NCBI RefSeq assembly: GCF_001552635.1
Contig: NZ_BCRO01000112.1
Location: forward strand, 1-38,679
Direction: 5' to 3'
Length of the DNA: 38,679 nt
Source of the DNA: Actinomadura hibisca NBRC 15177
GTDB lineage: Bacteria > Actinomycetota > Actinomycetes > Streptosporangiales > Streptosporangiaceae
The notes beneath the pieces were generated by a model. That model was not told the DNA's origin, made no database searches, and saw nothing but the letters and a program-made list of their open reading frames with translations. This document shows, piece by piece, positions 8,093 to 16,243 of the stretch (positions are counted from its first letter, which is position 1; every line of letters starts with the position of its first letter). The position numbers and the translations under genes were made by a program.

Positions 8093-9066
8093 GTCGTCCC
8101 CCGGACGGTCGTGGCGGCCCACCGCTCCGGCGTCGCCGCCAGCAGCTCGGCGACGCGGTCGGGCGGCGGGGGCGGGCCGTGGTCGCCCGGCACGACCAGG
8201 GTGGCGGCCGCCGCGACGTGGCCCAGGCGCAGGCGGCGCCGCAGGTCGTATCCGCGCAGCGTACCGGCCAGGTAACCGGCGGCGAACGCGTCGCCCGCGC
8301 CGATGTGGTCCACGACGTCGACCTTCAGCGCGGGCTCGGTGACGGCCGTGCCGTCGCGGGTGAGGACGGTCGCGCCGCGCGCCCCGTCCTTGACGACGAG
8401 GTAGCGCGGGCCGGGCAGCAGCGCGCGCAGCCCGGCGAGGTCGCCGACACCGAACGCGGCTTCGCCCTCGTCCGCGCCCAGCAGCGTGATGTCGGCGGCG
8501 TCCAGCAGCGGCAGCAGCAGGCGCGGGTCGCGGTCGTGCCACAGCGCGGGCCGCCAGTTGAAGTCGAAGCTGACCGTCCCGGCGCGGCGCAGCAGCGCGG
8601 CCGTCAGCTCCAGCGCGCTGTCGGACAGGGCGGGGAGGATGCCGGTCAGGTGCACCAGCGGCGCGTCGCGCAGCACCGGCCCGGCCGGGCCGTCCAGCAG
8701 GTCGGGGCCGAGCGCGGAGGCCGCCGAACCGGCGCGGTAGTAGTGCAGGCGTCCGCCGTCGTGGCCCGTCTCTTTGACGTACAGGCCGGTGGGGCGGCGG
8801 GGGTCCACGGCCACGTGCGAGGTGTCGACGCCCGCCGCGTCCAGCGCGCGAACGACGCGGCGGCCGAACCCGTCGTCGCCGACGCGCCCGACCCAGGCGG
8901 CGGGCACGCCGAGCGCGGCCAGCCCGCGCGCCACGTTGGACTCCGCGCCGCCGACCGAGGAGGTGAACGCCTCGACGTCCTCCAGCGGACCCGGCCGGTC
9001 GGGCAGCAGCACGGCCATCGTCTCGCCCACGCAGACGGCGTCCGGCGTACGTTCCGCGTCCCGCAT
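8089..9066 (-). CDS. PfkB-family sugar kinase (KDG-kinase-like)
   Basis: A 325-residue ribokinase-fold kinase. PfkB landmarks are the N-terminal GETMAVLLPD, the substrate-binding GGAESNVARGLAALG, and signature 2 DHIGAGDAFAAGYLAG with the catalytic Asp and anion-hole glycines. Overall it resembles 2-keto-3-deoxygluconate kinases, but the substrate cannot be fixed from sequence. I chose the ATG at 9066, the first Met before the conserved VGETMAVL strand. It is the first gene of the leftward arm and is coupled by ATGA to the IclR gene. A sugar kinase in an otherwise D-amino-acid cluster is odd and may mean the substrate is a sugar-acid or sugar/amino-acid conjugate. Confidence 0.9.
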   Translation of the reverse strand: MRDAERTPDAVCVGETMAVLLPDRPGPLEDVEAFTSSVGGAESNVARGLAALGVPAAWVGRVGDDGFGRRVVRALDAAGVDTSHVAVDPRRPTGLYVKETGHDGGRLHYYRAGSAASALGPDLLDGPAGPVLRDAPLVHLTGILPALSDSALELTAALLRRAGTVSFDFNWRPALWHDRDPRLLLPLLDAADITLLGADEGEAAFGVGDLAGLRALLPGPRYLVVKDGARGATVLTRDGTAVTEPALKVDVVDHIGAGDAFAAGYLAGTLRGYDLRRRLRLGHVAAAATLVVPGDHGPPPPPDRVAELLAATPERWAATTVRGTT

Positions 9067-9126
9067 GAGTCCCCCAGCCCATTGACCGGCCTGCGAGCGC
9101 GATGTTACAACCGCAGCAGCACATGA

Positions 9127-9154
9127 CGCAATGCGCGTTGCACATAGCGCAACG
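9127..9154. promoter_or_regulatory. Candidate IclR operator in divergent gap
   Basis: The 99-bp gap between the two divergent arms holds three half-sites in alternating orientation: CGCAA (9127-9131), TTGC (9138-9141) and CGCAA (9148-9152). GTTGC (9137-9141) and GCAAC (9149-9153) form a perfect 5-bp inverted repeat with a 7-bp spacer. IclR proteins often bind such 15-17-bp palindromes. A weak TTGACC/TGTTAC pair (9082-9108) could be the rightward promoter, which would put the operator just downstream of it. Confidence 0.5.
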
Positions 9155-9165
9155 ATGGAGGTTCC

Positions 9166-10404
9166 GTGGACGAAGCCGCGCTGGACGCGCTGGGGGAGGA
9201 ACGGCTCGACTGGCGGTTCAAGGCGATCCCGCCCTCCGCGCACGGCACGACGGCCGCCGAGTACGCCGCCGCCCGCCCGCCGCTGAGCGACTTCGGCACG
9301 CCCCTGCTGACGCTGGACGCGGGCGCGCTCGACCACAACGTCCGCGTGCTGGCCGACTGGACCGAGCGCGCCGGGGTGCTGCTGGCCCCGCACGGCAAGA
9401 CGACGATGGCCCCGCAACTGTGGCGGCGGCAGCTCGACGCCGGGGCGTGGGGCATCACGCTCGCCAACCTGCCGCAGCTCCGCGTCGCCCGCGCGTTCGG
9501 CGTGCGGCGGCTGATGCTGGCGAACGCCGTCACCGACCTCGCCGGGCTCGCGTGGCTGGCCGGGGAACTGGACCACGACCCGCACTTCGAGTTCGTGACC
9601 TGGGCCGACTCGGTGCGCACCGTCGAGCTGATGGACCAGGCGTTGCGCGCCGCCCGCGCCCAGCGCGTGATGAGCGTGTGCGTCGAGCTGGGCGGACCCG
9701 ACGGACGCACCGGCGCACGCGACGACGACGAGGCCGTGGCGATCGCCGACGCCATCGCCAAAGCGCCGACCCTCGACCTGGTCGGCGTCGCCGGATACGA
9801 GGGCGCGTTCGTGCACGACGCCACCGCCGCGTCGCTGGAGACGGTGGACGGCTACCTGAAACGGCTCGCCGCCCTCTTCGACCGCCTCGACTACGCCACC
9901 GAAAAACCCATCGTCACCGCAGGCGGCAGCGCCTACTTCGACCAGGTCGCGGGCGTCCTCGGCGGCCTGGACGCGCAGGTGATCCTCCGCTCGGGCGCGT
10001 ACGTCATCCACGACGACGGCTTCTACCGGGAGATCTCGCCGCTGGCGCGCGGCGCGGGCGTCGCGCTCGCCTCGGCCATGCACGGCTGGGCCCGCGTCAC
10101 CTCCCGCCCCGAACCCGGCCTCGCGCTGCTGGACGCGGGCAAGCGCGACCTGCCGTTCGACGAGGACATGCCGGTGCCGCAGCTCATCCGCGGCAAGGGC
10201 CCGGCCGAGCGCGGCCGCGTCACCAAGGTCATGGACCAGCACACCTTCCTGATCGACTCCGACGCCGAGATCGGCGACGTGGTGCGGCTCGGCCTGTCGC
10301 ACCCCTGCACCGCCATGGACAAGTGGGCGCTGATCCCCGTCGTGGACGACGCCGACGCGCCCGACCCGGTCGTGGTGGACCTGATCCGGACGTGGTTCGG
10401 GTGA
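9166..10404 (+). CDS. PLP D-amino-acid deaminase/aldolase-like enzyme
   Basis: A 412-residue fold-type III PLP enzyme of the alanine-racemase/D-serine dehydratase/D-threonine aldolase family. The PLP lysine is K78 in LLAPHGKTTMAP. The C-terminal zinc-binding HxC motif of eukaryotic-type D-serine dehydratases is present at H379 and C381 (SHPCTAMDKW). It therefore probably dehydrates or cleaves a D-hydroxy-amino acid such as D-serine or D-threonine. The GTG start at 9166 has a GGAGG four bases upstream. The stop overlaps the D-aminoacylase start (GTGA). RidA in the opposite arm fits the expected enamine product. Which D-amino acid is used is not certain. Confidence 0.87.
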   Translation: MDEAALDALGEERLDWRFKAIPPSAHGTTAAEYAAARPPLSDFGTPLLTLDAGALDHNVRVLADWTERAGVLLAPHGKTTMAPQLWRRQLDAGAWGITLANLPQLRVARAFGVRRLMLANAVTDLAGLAWLAGELDHDPHFEFVTWADSVRTVELMDQALRAARAQRVMSVCVELGGPDGRTGARDDDEAVAIADAIAKAPTLDLVGVAGYEGAFVHDATAASLETVDGYLKRLAALFDRLDYATEKPIVTAGGSAYFDQVAGVLGGLDAQVILRSGAYVIHDDGFYREISPLARGAGVALASAMHGWARVTSRPEPGLALLDAGKRDLPFDEDMPVPQLIRGKGPAERGRVTKVMDQHTFLIDSDAEIGDVVRLGLSHPCTAMDKWALIPVVDDADAPDPVVVDLIRTWFG

Positions 10405-11990
10405 CGGACCTGGTGATCCGCGGCGCGCTCGTCCTGGACGGCACCGGAGCGCCCGGCCGGACCGCCGACGTCGCGGTCACCGGCGGCCGGATCACCGAGA
10501 TCGGCGCGGGCCTCACCGCCCGCCGCGTCCTGGACGCCGCCGGGCTGGCCCTCGCACCCGGCTTCATCGACATGCACGCCCACTCCGACCTCGCGCTGCT
10601 CGCCGACCCGCCGCACACCGCCAAGGTCACCCAGGGCGTGACCTGCGAGGTCATCGGGCAGGACGGCCTGTCGTACGCGCCGGTGGACGACGCCACGCTG
10701 CCCGCCGTCCGCCGCGCCATCGCGGGCTGGAACGGCGACCCGCCCGGCTTCGACTGGTCGTGGCGCACCGTGGGCGGGTACCTGGACCGGCTGGACGAGG
10801 GCATCGCCGTCAACGCCTGCTACCTGGTCCCGCAGGGCACGGTGCGGATGCTGGCGATGGGCTGGGCCGACCGCCCGCCCACCCCCGCCGAGCTGGACGA
10901 ACAGCGCGAGCTGGTCGCCACCGGGATGCGCGAGGGCGCGGTCGGGATGTCCAGCGGCCTCACCTACGTGCCCGGCATGTACGCCGACGACGCCGAGCTG
11001 ACGGCGTTGTGCGAGGTGGTGGCGTCGTCGGGCGGCTTCTACGCGCCGCACCACCGCTCCTACGGCGCGGGCGCGCTGGAGGCGTACGCGCAGATGGTGG
11101 AGGTGTCGCGCCGCTCGGGCTGCCCGCTGCACCTGGCCCACGCGACCATGAACTTCGGCGTCAACAAGGGCCGCGCGCCCGACCTGCTCGCGCTGCTGGA
11201 CCGCGCCCTCGCCGACGGCGCGGACATCACCCTCGACACCTACCCCTACCTGCCGGGCGCGACGACGCTGGCGGCGCTCCTGCCGAGCCGGGCGGCGGAG
11301 GGCGGCCCCGCCGCGACCCTGGACCGGCTGCGCGACCCGGCGGCCCGCGCGGGCATCCGGCACGGCATGGAGGTCGAGGGCTCCGACGGTTGCCACGGCG
11401 TGCCGGTGGAGTGGGAGACGATCGAGATCGCGGGCTCGCCGGACCCGTCCGTCATCGGCCGCACGATCGCGGACCTGGCCGCCGCCTCGGGCCGCGACCC
11501 GTTCGACGTCTACTGCGAACGCCTGATCGCCGACGACCTGTCCACCACGATCCTCCAGCACGTCGGGCACGAGGAGAACGTCCGCGCTATCATGCGGCAC
11601 CCCGCACACACGGGCGGAAGTGACGGTCTTCTGGCCGTTGCGAAACCCCACCCTCGCGCCTGGGGCACCTTCCCCCGCTACCTGGGCCGCTACGTCCGCG
11701 AGCTGGGCGTGTTGTCGCTCGAAGAGTGCGTCGCCCACCTGACGGGACGGGCCGCGCGCCGCCTGAACCTCGCCGACCGGGGCCTCGTCCGCCCCGGCTT
11801 CCACGCCGACCTGGTGTTGTTCGACCCCGACGCCGTCCGCGACACCGCCACCTTCCCCGAACCCCGACAGGCCGCCGAGGGCATCCCGCACGTGCTGGTC
11901 AACGGCACGGCGGTCGTCGCCGACGGCCACCCGACCGGCGCCCTCCCGGGCCGGTCGTTGCGCCTGCGGCCCGACGGCCGCGTGCGCTGA
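10401..11990 (+). CDS. N-acyl-D-amino-acid deacylase (D-aminoacylase)
   Basis: A 529-residue amidohydrolase-superfamily enzyme that releases free D-amino acids from N-acyl-D-amino acids. Metal and catalytic features are GFIDMHAHSD (H59, H61), the family Cys in QGVTCEVIGQDG, YAPHHRSYG, HLAHATMN and TGGSDGLL with the catalytic Asp. N- and C-terminal segments form the small beta domain typical of amidohydrolases (VIRGALVLDG at the start, GFHADLVLFDPD near the end). The GTG start overlaps the previous stop by four bases, so translation is coupled. Its product is the likely substrate of the preceding PLP enzyme. Confidence 0.92.
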   Translation: MTDLVIRGALVLDGTGAPGRTADVAVTGGRITEIGAGLTARRVLDAAGLALAPGFIDMHAHSDLALLADPPHTAKVTQGVTCEVIGQDGLSYAPVDDATLPAVRRAIAGWNGDPPGFDWSWRTVGGYLDRLDEGIAVNACYLVPQGTVRMLAMGWADRPPTPAELDEQRELVATGMREGAVGMSSGLTYVPGMYADDAELTALCEVVASSGGFYAPHHRSYGAGALEAYAQMVEVSRRSGCPLHLAHATMNFGVNKGRAPDLLALLDRALADGADITLDTYPYLPGATTLAALLPSRAAEGGPAATLDRLRDPAARAGIRHGMEVEGSDGCHGVPVEWETIEIAGSPDPSVIGRTIADLAAASGRDPFDVYCERLIADDLSTTILQHVGHEENVRAIMRHPAHTGGSDGLLAVAKPHPRAWGTFPRYLGRYVRELGVLSLEECVAHLTGRAARRLNLADRGLVRPGFHADLVLFDPDAVRDTATFPEPRQAAEGIPHVLVNGTAVVADGHPTGALPGRSLRLRPDGRVR

Positions 11991-12021
11991 GCCCGCCTCC
12001 CCCCCACAGGAAGGGTCACCG

Positions 12022-13437
12022 ATGATCCACTGGCTGCAACACGAGACCGGCGGGCTGCTGCTGCTGAGCGCGGCGGCGATCGCGGTCCTGCTGTTCCTGA
12101 TCATCAAGGTCAAGCTGGAACCGTTCATCTCGCTGCTGATCTCCGCCCTGGCCCTGGCGCTGGTGGCCGGGCTGAGCGTCGAGCAGATCGTCGGCACCGC
12201 GCTCAGCCAGAAGAACTCGCTGCTGGAGACGGGCTTCGGCGGCATCCTCGGCCACATCGCGCCGATCATCGGCCTGGGCACGATCCTGGGCGCGATCCTG
12301 GAGGCGTCCGGCGGCGCGGACGTGCTGACGCGCCGCCTGCTGGGCGTCTTCGGCGAGCGCGGCGCACCGCTGGCGATGGGCCTGGCCGGACTGATCTTCG
12401 GCATCCCCGTCTTTTTTGATATCGGCATCTTCGTGCTCGCGCCGCTGGTCTACATCACCGCGCGGCGCGGCGGCCGATCGCTGGTGCTGTACGCGATGCC
12501 GCTGCTGGCGGGCCTGTCGATGACGCACGCGTTCCTGCCGCCGCACCCGGGCCCGGTCGCGGCGGCCGGGCTGCTGGGCGTCTCGCTGGGCTGGCTGATC
12601 GTGATGGGCCTGGTGTGCGGGCTCCCGGCGTTCCTGGTGGCGGGCGTGGCGTGGGGCGCGTGGATCGGCAAGCGCATCCACGTCGAGGTGCCCGAGGACT
12701 ACATCGTCGCGGAGGAGGCGCGGGAGAAGGAGATCGAAGAGGACGGCGACAAGCCCGCCGAACGCCCCGAACCGTCCCTCGCCCTGGTGCTGTTCATCAT
12801 CGCGGTGCCGCTGGTGCTGATCCTGCTGGCGACCTTCGGCACGGTGTGGTGGAAGGGCAGCGCGGCGCTGCCGGTGCTGACCTTCCTGGGCAACCCGGCG
12901 GTGGCGCTGACGATCGCGGTGCTGCTGGCGTCGTACCTGCTGGGCGTGCGGCGCGGCGTCCCGGCCGCCGAACTGTCGGACCTGGCCACCAAGTCGTTGC
13001 GCCCGATCGGGATGATCCTGCTGGTGGTGGGCGCGGGCGCGTTCTTCGGCGCGGTGATCTCCGCGACGGGCGTCGGCAAGGCCCTGGCGGGAACCCTCTC
13101 GGACGCGGGCCTGCCGGTGATCGTGCTGGCCTACCTGATCAGTTGCGGCCTGCGCCTGGCGCAGGGCTCGGCGACCGTCGCGATCGTGACCACCGGCGGC
13201 ATCGTCGCGCCGCTCGTCCAGGGGCACGACCACTCCCAGGCGCACATCGCGCTGATCGCGGTGGCGATCTCGGCCGGCTCGATCATCGCCTCGCACGTGA
13301 ACGACGGCGGCTTCTGGATCGTGTCGCGCTACTTCAACATGAGCGTGCGCGACACGTTGAAGACGTGGACGGTGCTGGAGACGATCCTGTCGTTGGTCGG
13401 CTTCGCGGTGGCGGGCGCGCTGAGTATCGTCATCTGA
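12022..13437 (+). CDS. GntP-family permease
   Basis: A 471-residue polytopic membrane protein of the GntP (gluconate/sugar-acid:H+ symporter) family, with about 12 hydrophobic segments. Family landmarks are GIPVFFDIGIFVLAPL, FLPPHPGPVAAA, GSATVAIVTTGG and a C-terminal SHVNDGGFWIVSRYF. A charged cytoplasmic loop (about residues 230-250, rich in Glu and Lys) divides the halves. AGGAAGG lies seven bases before the ATG. It is the third gene of the rightward arm and probably imports the pathway's substrate. Some GntP relatives carry D-serine, so either a sugar acid or a D-amino-acid derivative fits. Confidence 0.92.
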   Translation: MIHWLQHETGGLLLLSAAAIAVLLFLIIKVKLEPFISLLISALALALVAGLSVEQIVGTALSQKNSLLETGFGGILGHIAPIIGLGTILGAILEASGGADVLTRRLLGVFGERGAPLAMGLAGLIFGIPVFFDIGIFVLAPLVYITARRGGRSLVLYAMPLLAGLSMTHAFLPPHPGPVAAAGLLGVSLGWLIVMGLVCGLPAFLVAGVAWGAWIGKRIHVEVPEDYIVAEEAREKEIEEDGDKPAERPEPSLALVLFIIAVPLVLILLATFGTVWWKGSAALPVLTFLGNPAVALTIAVLLASYLLGVRRGVPAAELSDLATKSLRPIGMILLVVGAGAFFGAVISATGVGKALAGTLSDAGLPVIVLAYLISCGLRLAQGSATVAIVTTGGIVAPLVQGHDHSQAHIALIAVAISAGSIIASHVNDGGFWIVSRYFNMSVRDTLKTWTVLETILSLVGFAVAGALSIVI

Positions 13438-13464
13438 CCTTGCGAGATCTGAGGGCGTGACGAT

Positions 13465-14334
13465 GTGAACGATGACGTGCTGGCCGAGCGGTTCGCCGAG
13501 CAGAGGCCGCATCTGCGGGCGGTGGCCTACCGGATGCTGGGCTCGCTGAGCGAGGCCGACGACGCCTTGCAGGACGCGTGGTTGCGGGCGAGCCGGGCGG
13601 ATCTCGGCGAGGTGCGCAACCTCGGCGGATGGCTGACCACGGTGACGGCGCGGGTGTGCCTGAACATGCTGCGCTCGCGCGAGCAACGCCGGGAAGACCC
13701 CTGGGAGTCGTGGACGGCCGATCCGCCGACCGCCAAGGGGAATCCCGAGCAGGAGGCGGTGATGGCCGACTCGGTCGGCGTGGCGCTGCTGGTGGTGCTC
13801 GACGCGCTGACGCCCGCCGAACGGGTGGCGTTCGTGCTGCACGACCTGTTCGCGATGCCGTTCGAGGAGATCGCGCCCATGCTGGAACGTTCCCCGGAGG
13901 CGACGCGGCAACTGGCCAGCCGCGCCCGCCGCCGGGTGCGGGGAGGCGATCCGCCGCGCGCGTCCGACGTCACCGCGCAACGGGAGATCGTGACCGCCTT
14001 CCTGTCGGCCACCCGAAACGGAGACTTCCAGGCACTCGTCACCCTGCTCCACCCCAACGTGGTGCTGCACGCCGACAAGGCCGTGATCCCGAGCCCCGAG
14101 CCCGTCATGGTGTCGGGTGCCGAACCCGTCGCCCGGGGCGCGATGGCCGCCGTCGAGCGGGCGCAGTTCACCGGGCTGGGCCTCATCGACGGCGCGGTGG
14201 GGCTGGCGATGGCTCCGGGCGGACGGTTGCGGGTGGTGCTGGCCTTCACGATCGCCAACGGCCTGATCACGGGAATCGACGTGATCGCCGAACCCGACCG
14301 CCTGAACGAAATCAACCTGACCGTTCTCGACTGA
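13465..14334 (+). CDS. SigJ/ECF41-like sigma factor with SnoaL-like tail
   Basis: A 289-residue extracytoplasmic-function sigma factor. Region 2 (about residues 10-70) includes RAVAYRMLGSLSEADDALQDAW, and region 4 (about 105-160) includes LTPAERVAFVLHDLFAMPF. The extra C-terminal domain (about 170-285) has the SnoaL/NTF2-like form seen in SigJ and ECF41 groups, where it tunes activity in place of an anti-sigma factor. ECF41 factors usually sit beside a carboxymuconolactone decarboxylase or oxidoreductase gene; none is visible here. The GTG start at 13465 lies nine bases after GAGGG. It follows the permease by 27 bp, but linkage to that cluster is doubtful. Confidence 0.9.
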   Translation: MNDDVLAERFAEQRPHLRAVAYRMLGSLSEADDALQDAWLRASRADLGEVRNLGGWLTTVTARVCLNMLRSREQRREDPWESWTADPPTAKGNPEQEAVMADSVGVALLVVLDALTPAERVAFVLHDLFAMPFEEIAPMLERSPEATRQLASRARRRVRGGDPPRASDVTAQREIVTAFLSATRNGDFQALVTLLHPNVVLHADKAVIPSPEPVMVSGAEPVARGAMAAVERAQFTGLGLIDGAVGLAMAPGGRLRVVLAFTIANGLITGIDVIAEPDRLNEINLTVLD

Positions 14335-14341
14335 CCCAACT

Positions 14342-14370
14342 GCGGGCGGCGGCCCCAAGCCGCCGCCCGC
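14342..14370 (+). terminator. Hairpin terminator after sigma factor
   Basis: A perfect 12-bp GC stem (GCGGGCGGCGGC and its complement) closes a 5-nt loop, eight bases after the sigma-factor stop. Confidence 0.7.
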
Positions 14371-14375
14371 GCTCC

Positions 14376-14455
14376 CCAAGCGGTCCAGGCGCTGGAGCGC
14401 AAGGCCGGGCGGCCCGCTGTTCGACCGCACCGGTCGGTGCGAGCCGCCAGGCGAG
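14376..14455 (+). pseudogene. LysR-family HTH fragment (remnant)
   Basis: Translation gives QAVQALERKAGRP and, after a one-base frame change at GGCCCGCTG, LFDRTGR. This matches the end of the recognition helix and the wing of a LysR-type regulator, whose usual form is SQAVRALERELGRPLFDRTGR. Nothing before or after it continues a LysR protein. It is a short, frameshifted scrap left by a deletion. The identification rests on about 20 residues. Confidence 0.5.
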
Positions 14456-14496
14456 CACCCCTGACCGGGACTTTGGCGAGTGCCACATCGCTTCGC

Positions 14497-14546
14497 GATC
14501 CGTCCCGGCGGGCGAGGAGGTCCTCGCGACCGGCCGGGACGGGATC
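14497..14546 (-). terminator. Large nested hairpin
   Basis: An outer stem (GATCCGTCCCGGC against GCCGGGACGGGATC, one bulged base) encloses an inner perfect 7-bp palindrome (GCGAGGA/TCCTCGC). It ends seven bases beyond the stop of the leftward secreted protein gene, so it is probably its terminator. Confidence 0.6.
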
Positions 14547-14552
14547 ACCAGG

Positions 14553-15668
14553 TCAGTCGTTGCGCCAGTACATCGTCCGGATGTCGGTGGAGGGGCTCGG
14601 CTTGGGAACGTAGCCGCCGGCCCAGACCGTCCTCGTGCCGGGGCGCAGCGCCAGCCCCGACGCCCGGGGCTGGCGGCCGGGCGCGATGGTCAGGGCGGCC
14701 CGGGTCCAGACGCCGGCCTTGGTGCGGTGCCGCAGCACGGTGCCGTCGACGATCCACAGGCCGCCCGCGCCGTCGCCCTCGATCGCGGAGTACGCGGTGC
14801 CGTTCGCGCCGATGGCGGTGGTCCACTTGGCGCCGTTCCAGCGGGCGAGCAGGGCCCGCGCGGTCATCCTGCCGGTGGCGTCCTTGGCCGGGACGCTGCC
14901 GGCGGCCCAGACGTTGTTCGGCGCCAGGGCCACCACGTCGTTCAGGCGCGCGCTCATCTCGCCGCCGGACACCACCGGGATGCCGGGGAGGGTGGAACGG
15001 CGCCAGGCGGTGCCGTTCCAGTGGGCCGCGGCGGGCTTCCTGTCGGTGGACAGGCCGACCGCCCACAGGTCCTTGGCCGAGACTCCGCTGATGGTCTGCG
15101 CCCGGAACCCGAGGGGGTAGTTGCGCCAGGTCGATCCGTTCCACCGCTTGAGGTGGTCCGCGTTGCCCGCGACCCAGACGTCGTTGGCGCTCATCGGGGT
15201 GATCTCGACCGGCAGGAAGGTCTCGCCGAGCGAGTGCGCGGACCACTTGGCGCCGTTCCAGCGGAGCAGGCTGGTCGCTCCGGGCTTGAACATGGAGCCG
15301 CCGACCCACACGTTGGTGGCCGACGACGCGCCGATGGTGTGGATCTGGACCTTGGGCAGCGTGCTCGGGATCGCGAGCCGTGCCCAGCCCTTGCTGGTCA
15401 GGCGTTCCACCAGCGGCAGGCTCTGCGTGCTGAGGTTTCCGCCCGCCCACACGCCGCCGCCCGGGGTGGCGGTGATGTCGCTGATATGGGTGCTGCCGGG
15501 GTAGGCCGTCGGCGGGACCTGCCGCCATGCCCGCTCGTTCGCCGCGGCCCCGGCGGGGGCGGCGCTCCGCTCGTCGGCGCCCGCCAGCACGACGACGGTC
15601 GCGGTCAGCGCGGTCCCGAGGCCCGCGGCCGTGGTGGCGACCACGATCCGCCTGCTTGCCATCTTCAC
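14553..15668 (-). CDS. Secreted beta-propeller-like repeat protein
   Basis: A 371-residue exported protein. The N terminus (about residues 5-30) is a signal peptide with a hydrophobic TAAGLGTALTATVVVLAG core. The body repeats a propeller-like unit: WNGAKW, WNGSTW, WNGTAW and WNGAKW alternate with DVWVAG, NVWVGG, DLWAVG and NVWAAG blades about 45-50 residues apart. This suggests a seven-bladed or similar propeller with no visible enzyme motif. The GTG at 15668 follows AAGGTGA by nine bases; an ATG at 15662 is the alternative. Related actinobacterial proteins are uncharacterised, and binding of a wall glycan or protein partner is only a guess. Confidence 0.8.
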   Translation of the reverse strand: MKMASRRIVVATTAAGLGTALTATVVVLAGADERSAAPAGAAANERAWRQVPPTAYPGSTHISDITATPGGGVWAGGNLSTQSLPLVERLTSKGWARLAIPSTLPKVQIHTIGASSATNVWVGGSMFKPGATSLLRWNGAKWSAHSLGETFLPVEITPMSANDVWVAGNADHLKRWNGSTWRNYPLGFRAQTISGVSAKDLWAVGLSTDRKPAAAHWNGTAWRRSTLPGIPVVSGGEMSARLNDVVALAPNNVWAAGSVPAKDATGRMTARALLARWNGAKWTTAIGANGTAYSAIEGDGAGGLWIVDGTVLRHRTKAGVWTRAALTIAPGRQPRASGLALRPGTRTVWAGGYVPKPSPSTDIRTMYWRND

Positions 15669-16026
15669 TTGTGCCCATCACCTTCACGTAGAAAGGATCT
15701 CTGAGGAAGGTGCGGAGCATAGCAATGGTTGATCTTGTTTTTCCGGCCTTCCGGAAAGACCATTGCGGCAGACCGTCATTCGGCGGGCCCCGGCAAGGCG
15801 CTCGTTCGCGGACCGTTGCAGGCGTTGGTGCGGCAAAGGCGCCCCGCACCACGGCGGCGGGCATCAGCGGCGCGGCGCATGCATCCGCTTTCCCGCGCCG
15901 GTACCCGAGCCAACGCTGAGGTCTTTCGACGCGGCCGTACGGCCTCGACCAAGGCGTCCGTGCCGCCGGACGGTCGGCGGCCCCTTCCTGCCGGGAAAGC
16001 ACACGAGGCACGGAATGGACGTGCAG
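15669..16026. other. Non-coding stretch upstream of beta-propeller gene
   Basis: No convincing gene is seen here. The short open frames on both strands lack the third-position bias and ribosome sites of the neighbours. The left end is relatively AT-rich and holds the leftward promoter and 5' region of the secreted protein gene. The right part runs into the DUF397 remnant. Confidence 0.5.
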
Positions 16027-16118
16027 GTCATGCGTAGCCGTCCCTCGCCTTCTCGATCGCCTCGCGGGTCATGCCTTCCAGGCGTCCGCCTTGATGGCGG
16101 TGAGGAGGTCGCGGGCGC
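16027..16118 (-). pseudogene. DUF397 gene remnant
   Basis: The minus strand reads ARDLLTAIKADAWKA then stop, matching the C terminus of the DUF397 protein at 25788-25982 (ARDLLTTIKADAWKA). It is followed by an ATGA-overlapped 14-residue frame ending EAIEKARDGYA, matching the tail of the DUF397 protein at 25979-26191 (EEIEKAREGYA). The DNA then continues GCATGACCTGCACG, against GCATGACCTACACG in the live pair. The N-terminal part of the domain is missing and no XRE gene is nearby. This is a decayed copy of a DUF397 tandem. Confidence 0.75.
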
Positions 16119-16243
16119 TCCCCACGTGATGCGCGTCACACGGCCGGATCGTCACACCGGCCCACCGCGCCGGGTCAAGGCAGTGACAGACCGACCCGGC
16201 CGGAGCGAACGCCCCGGCGCGCACAGCTAGGGAGCACCCGCAC

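Noticed and set aside
7349..9145. A 598-residue version of the IclR protein
   Set aside because: The first 350 residues are Arg/Ala-rich shadow of the kinase gene. The IclR HTH begins at the ATG at 8092, which overlaps the kinase stop.
12016..14430. 804-codon open frame on the minus strand opposite the permease and sigma-factor genes
   Set aside because: It is rich in Gln, His, Arg and Asp repeats, the usual product of reading GC-rich coding DNA backwards, and shows no domain. The plus-strand genes are well-defined families.
15864..16139. 91-codon minus-strand gene at the DUF397 remnant
   Set aside because: It reads the remnant in the wrong frame. The homology to DUF397 lies in the other frame, which is broken.
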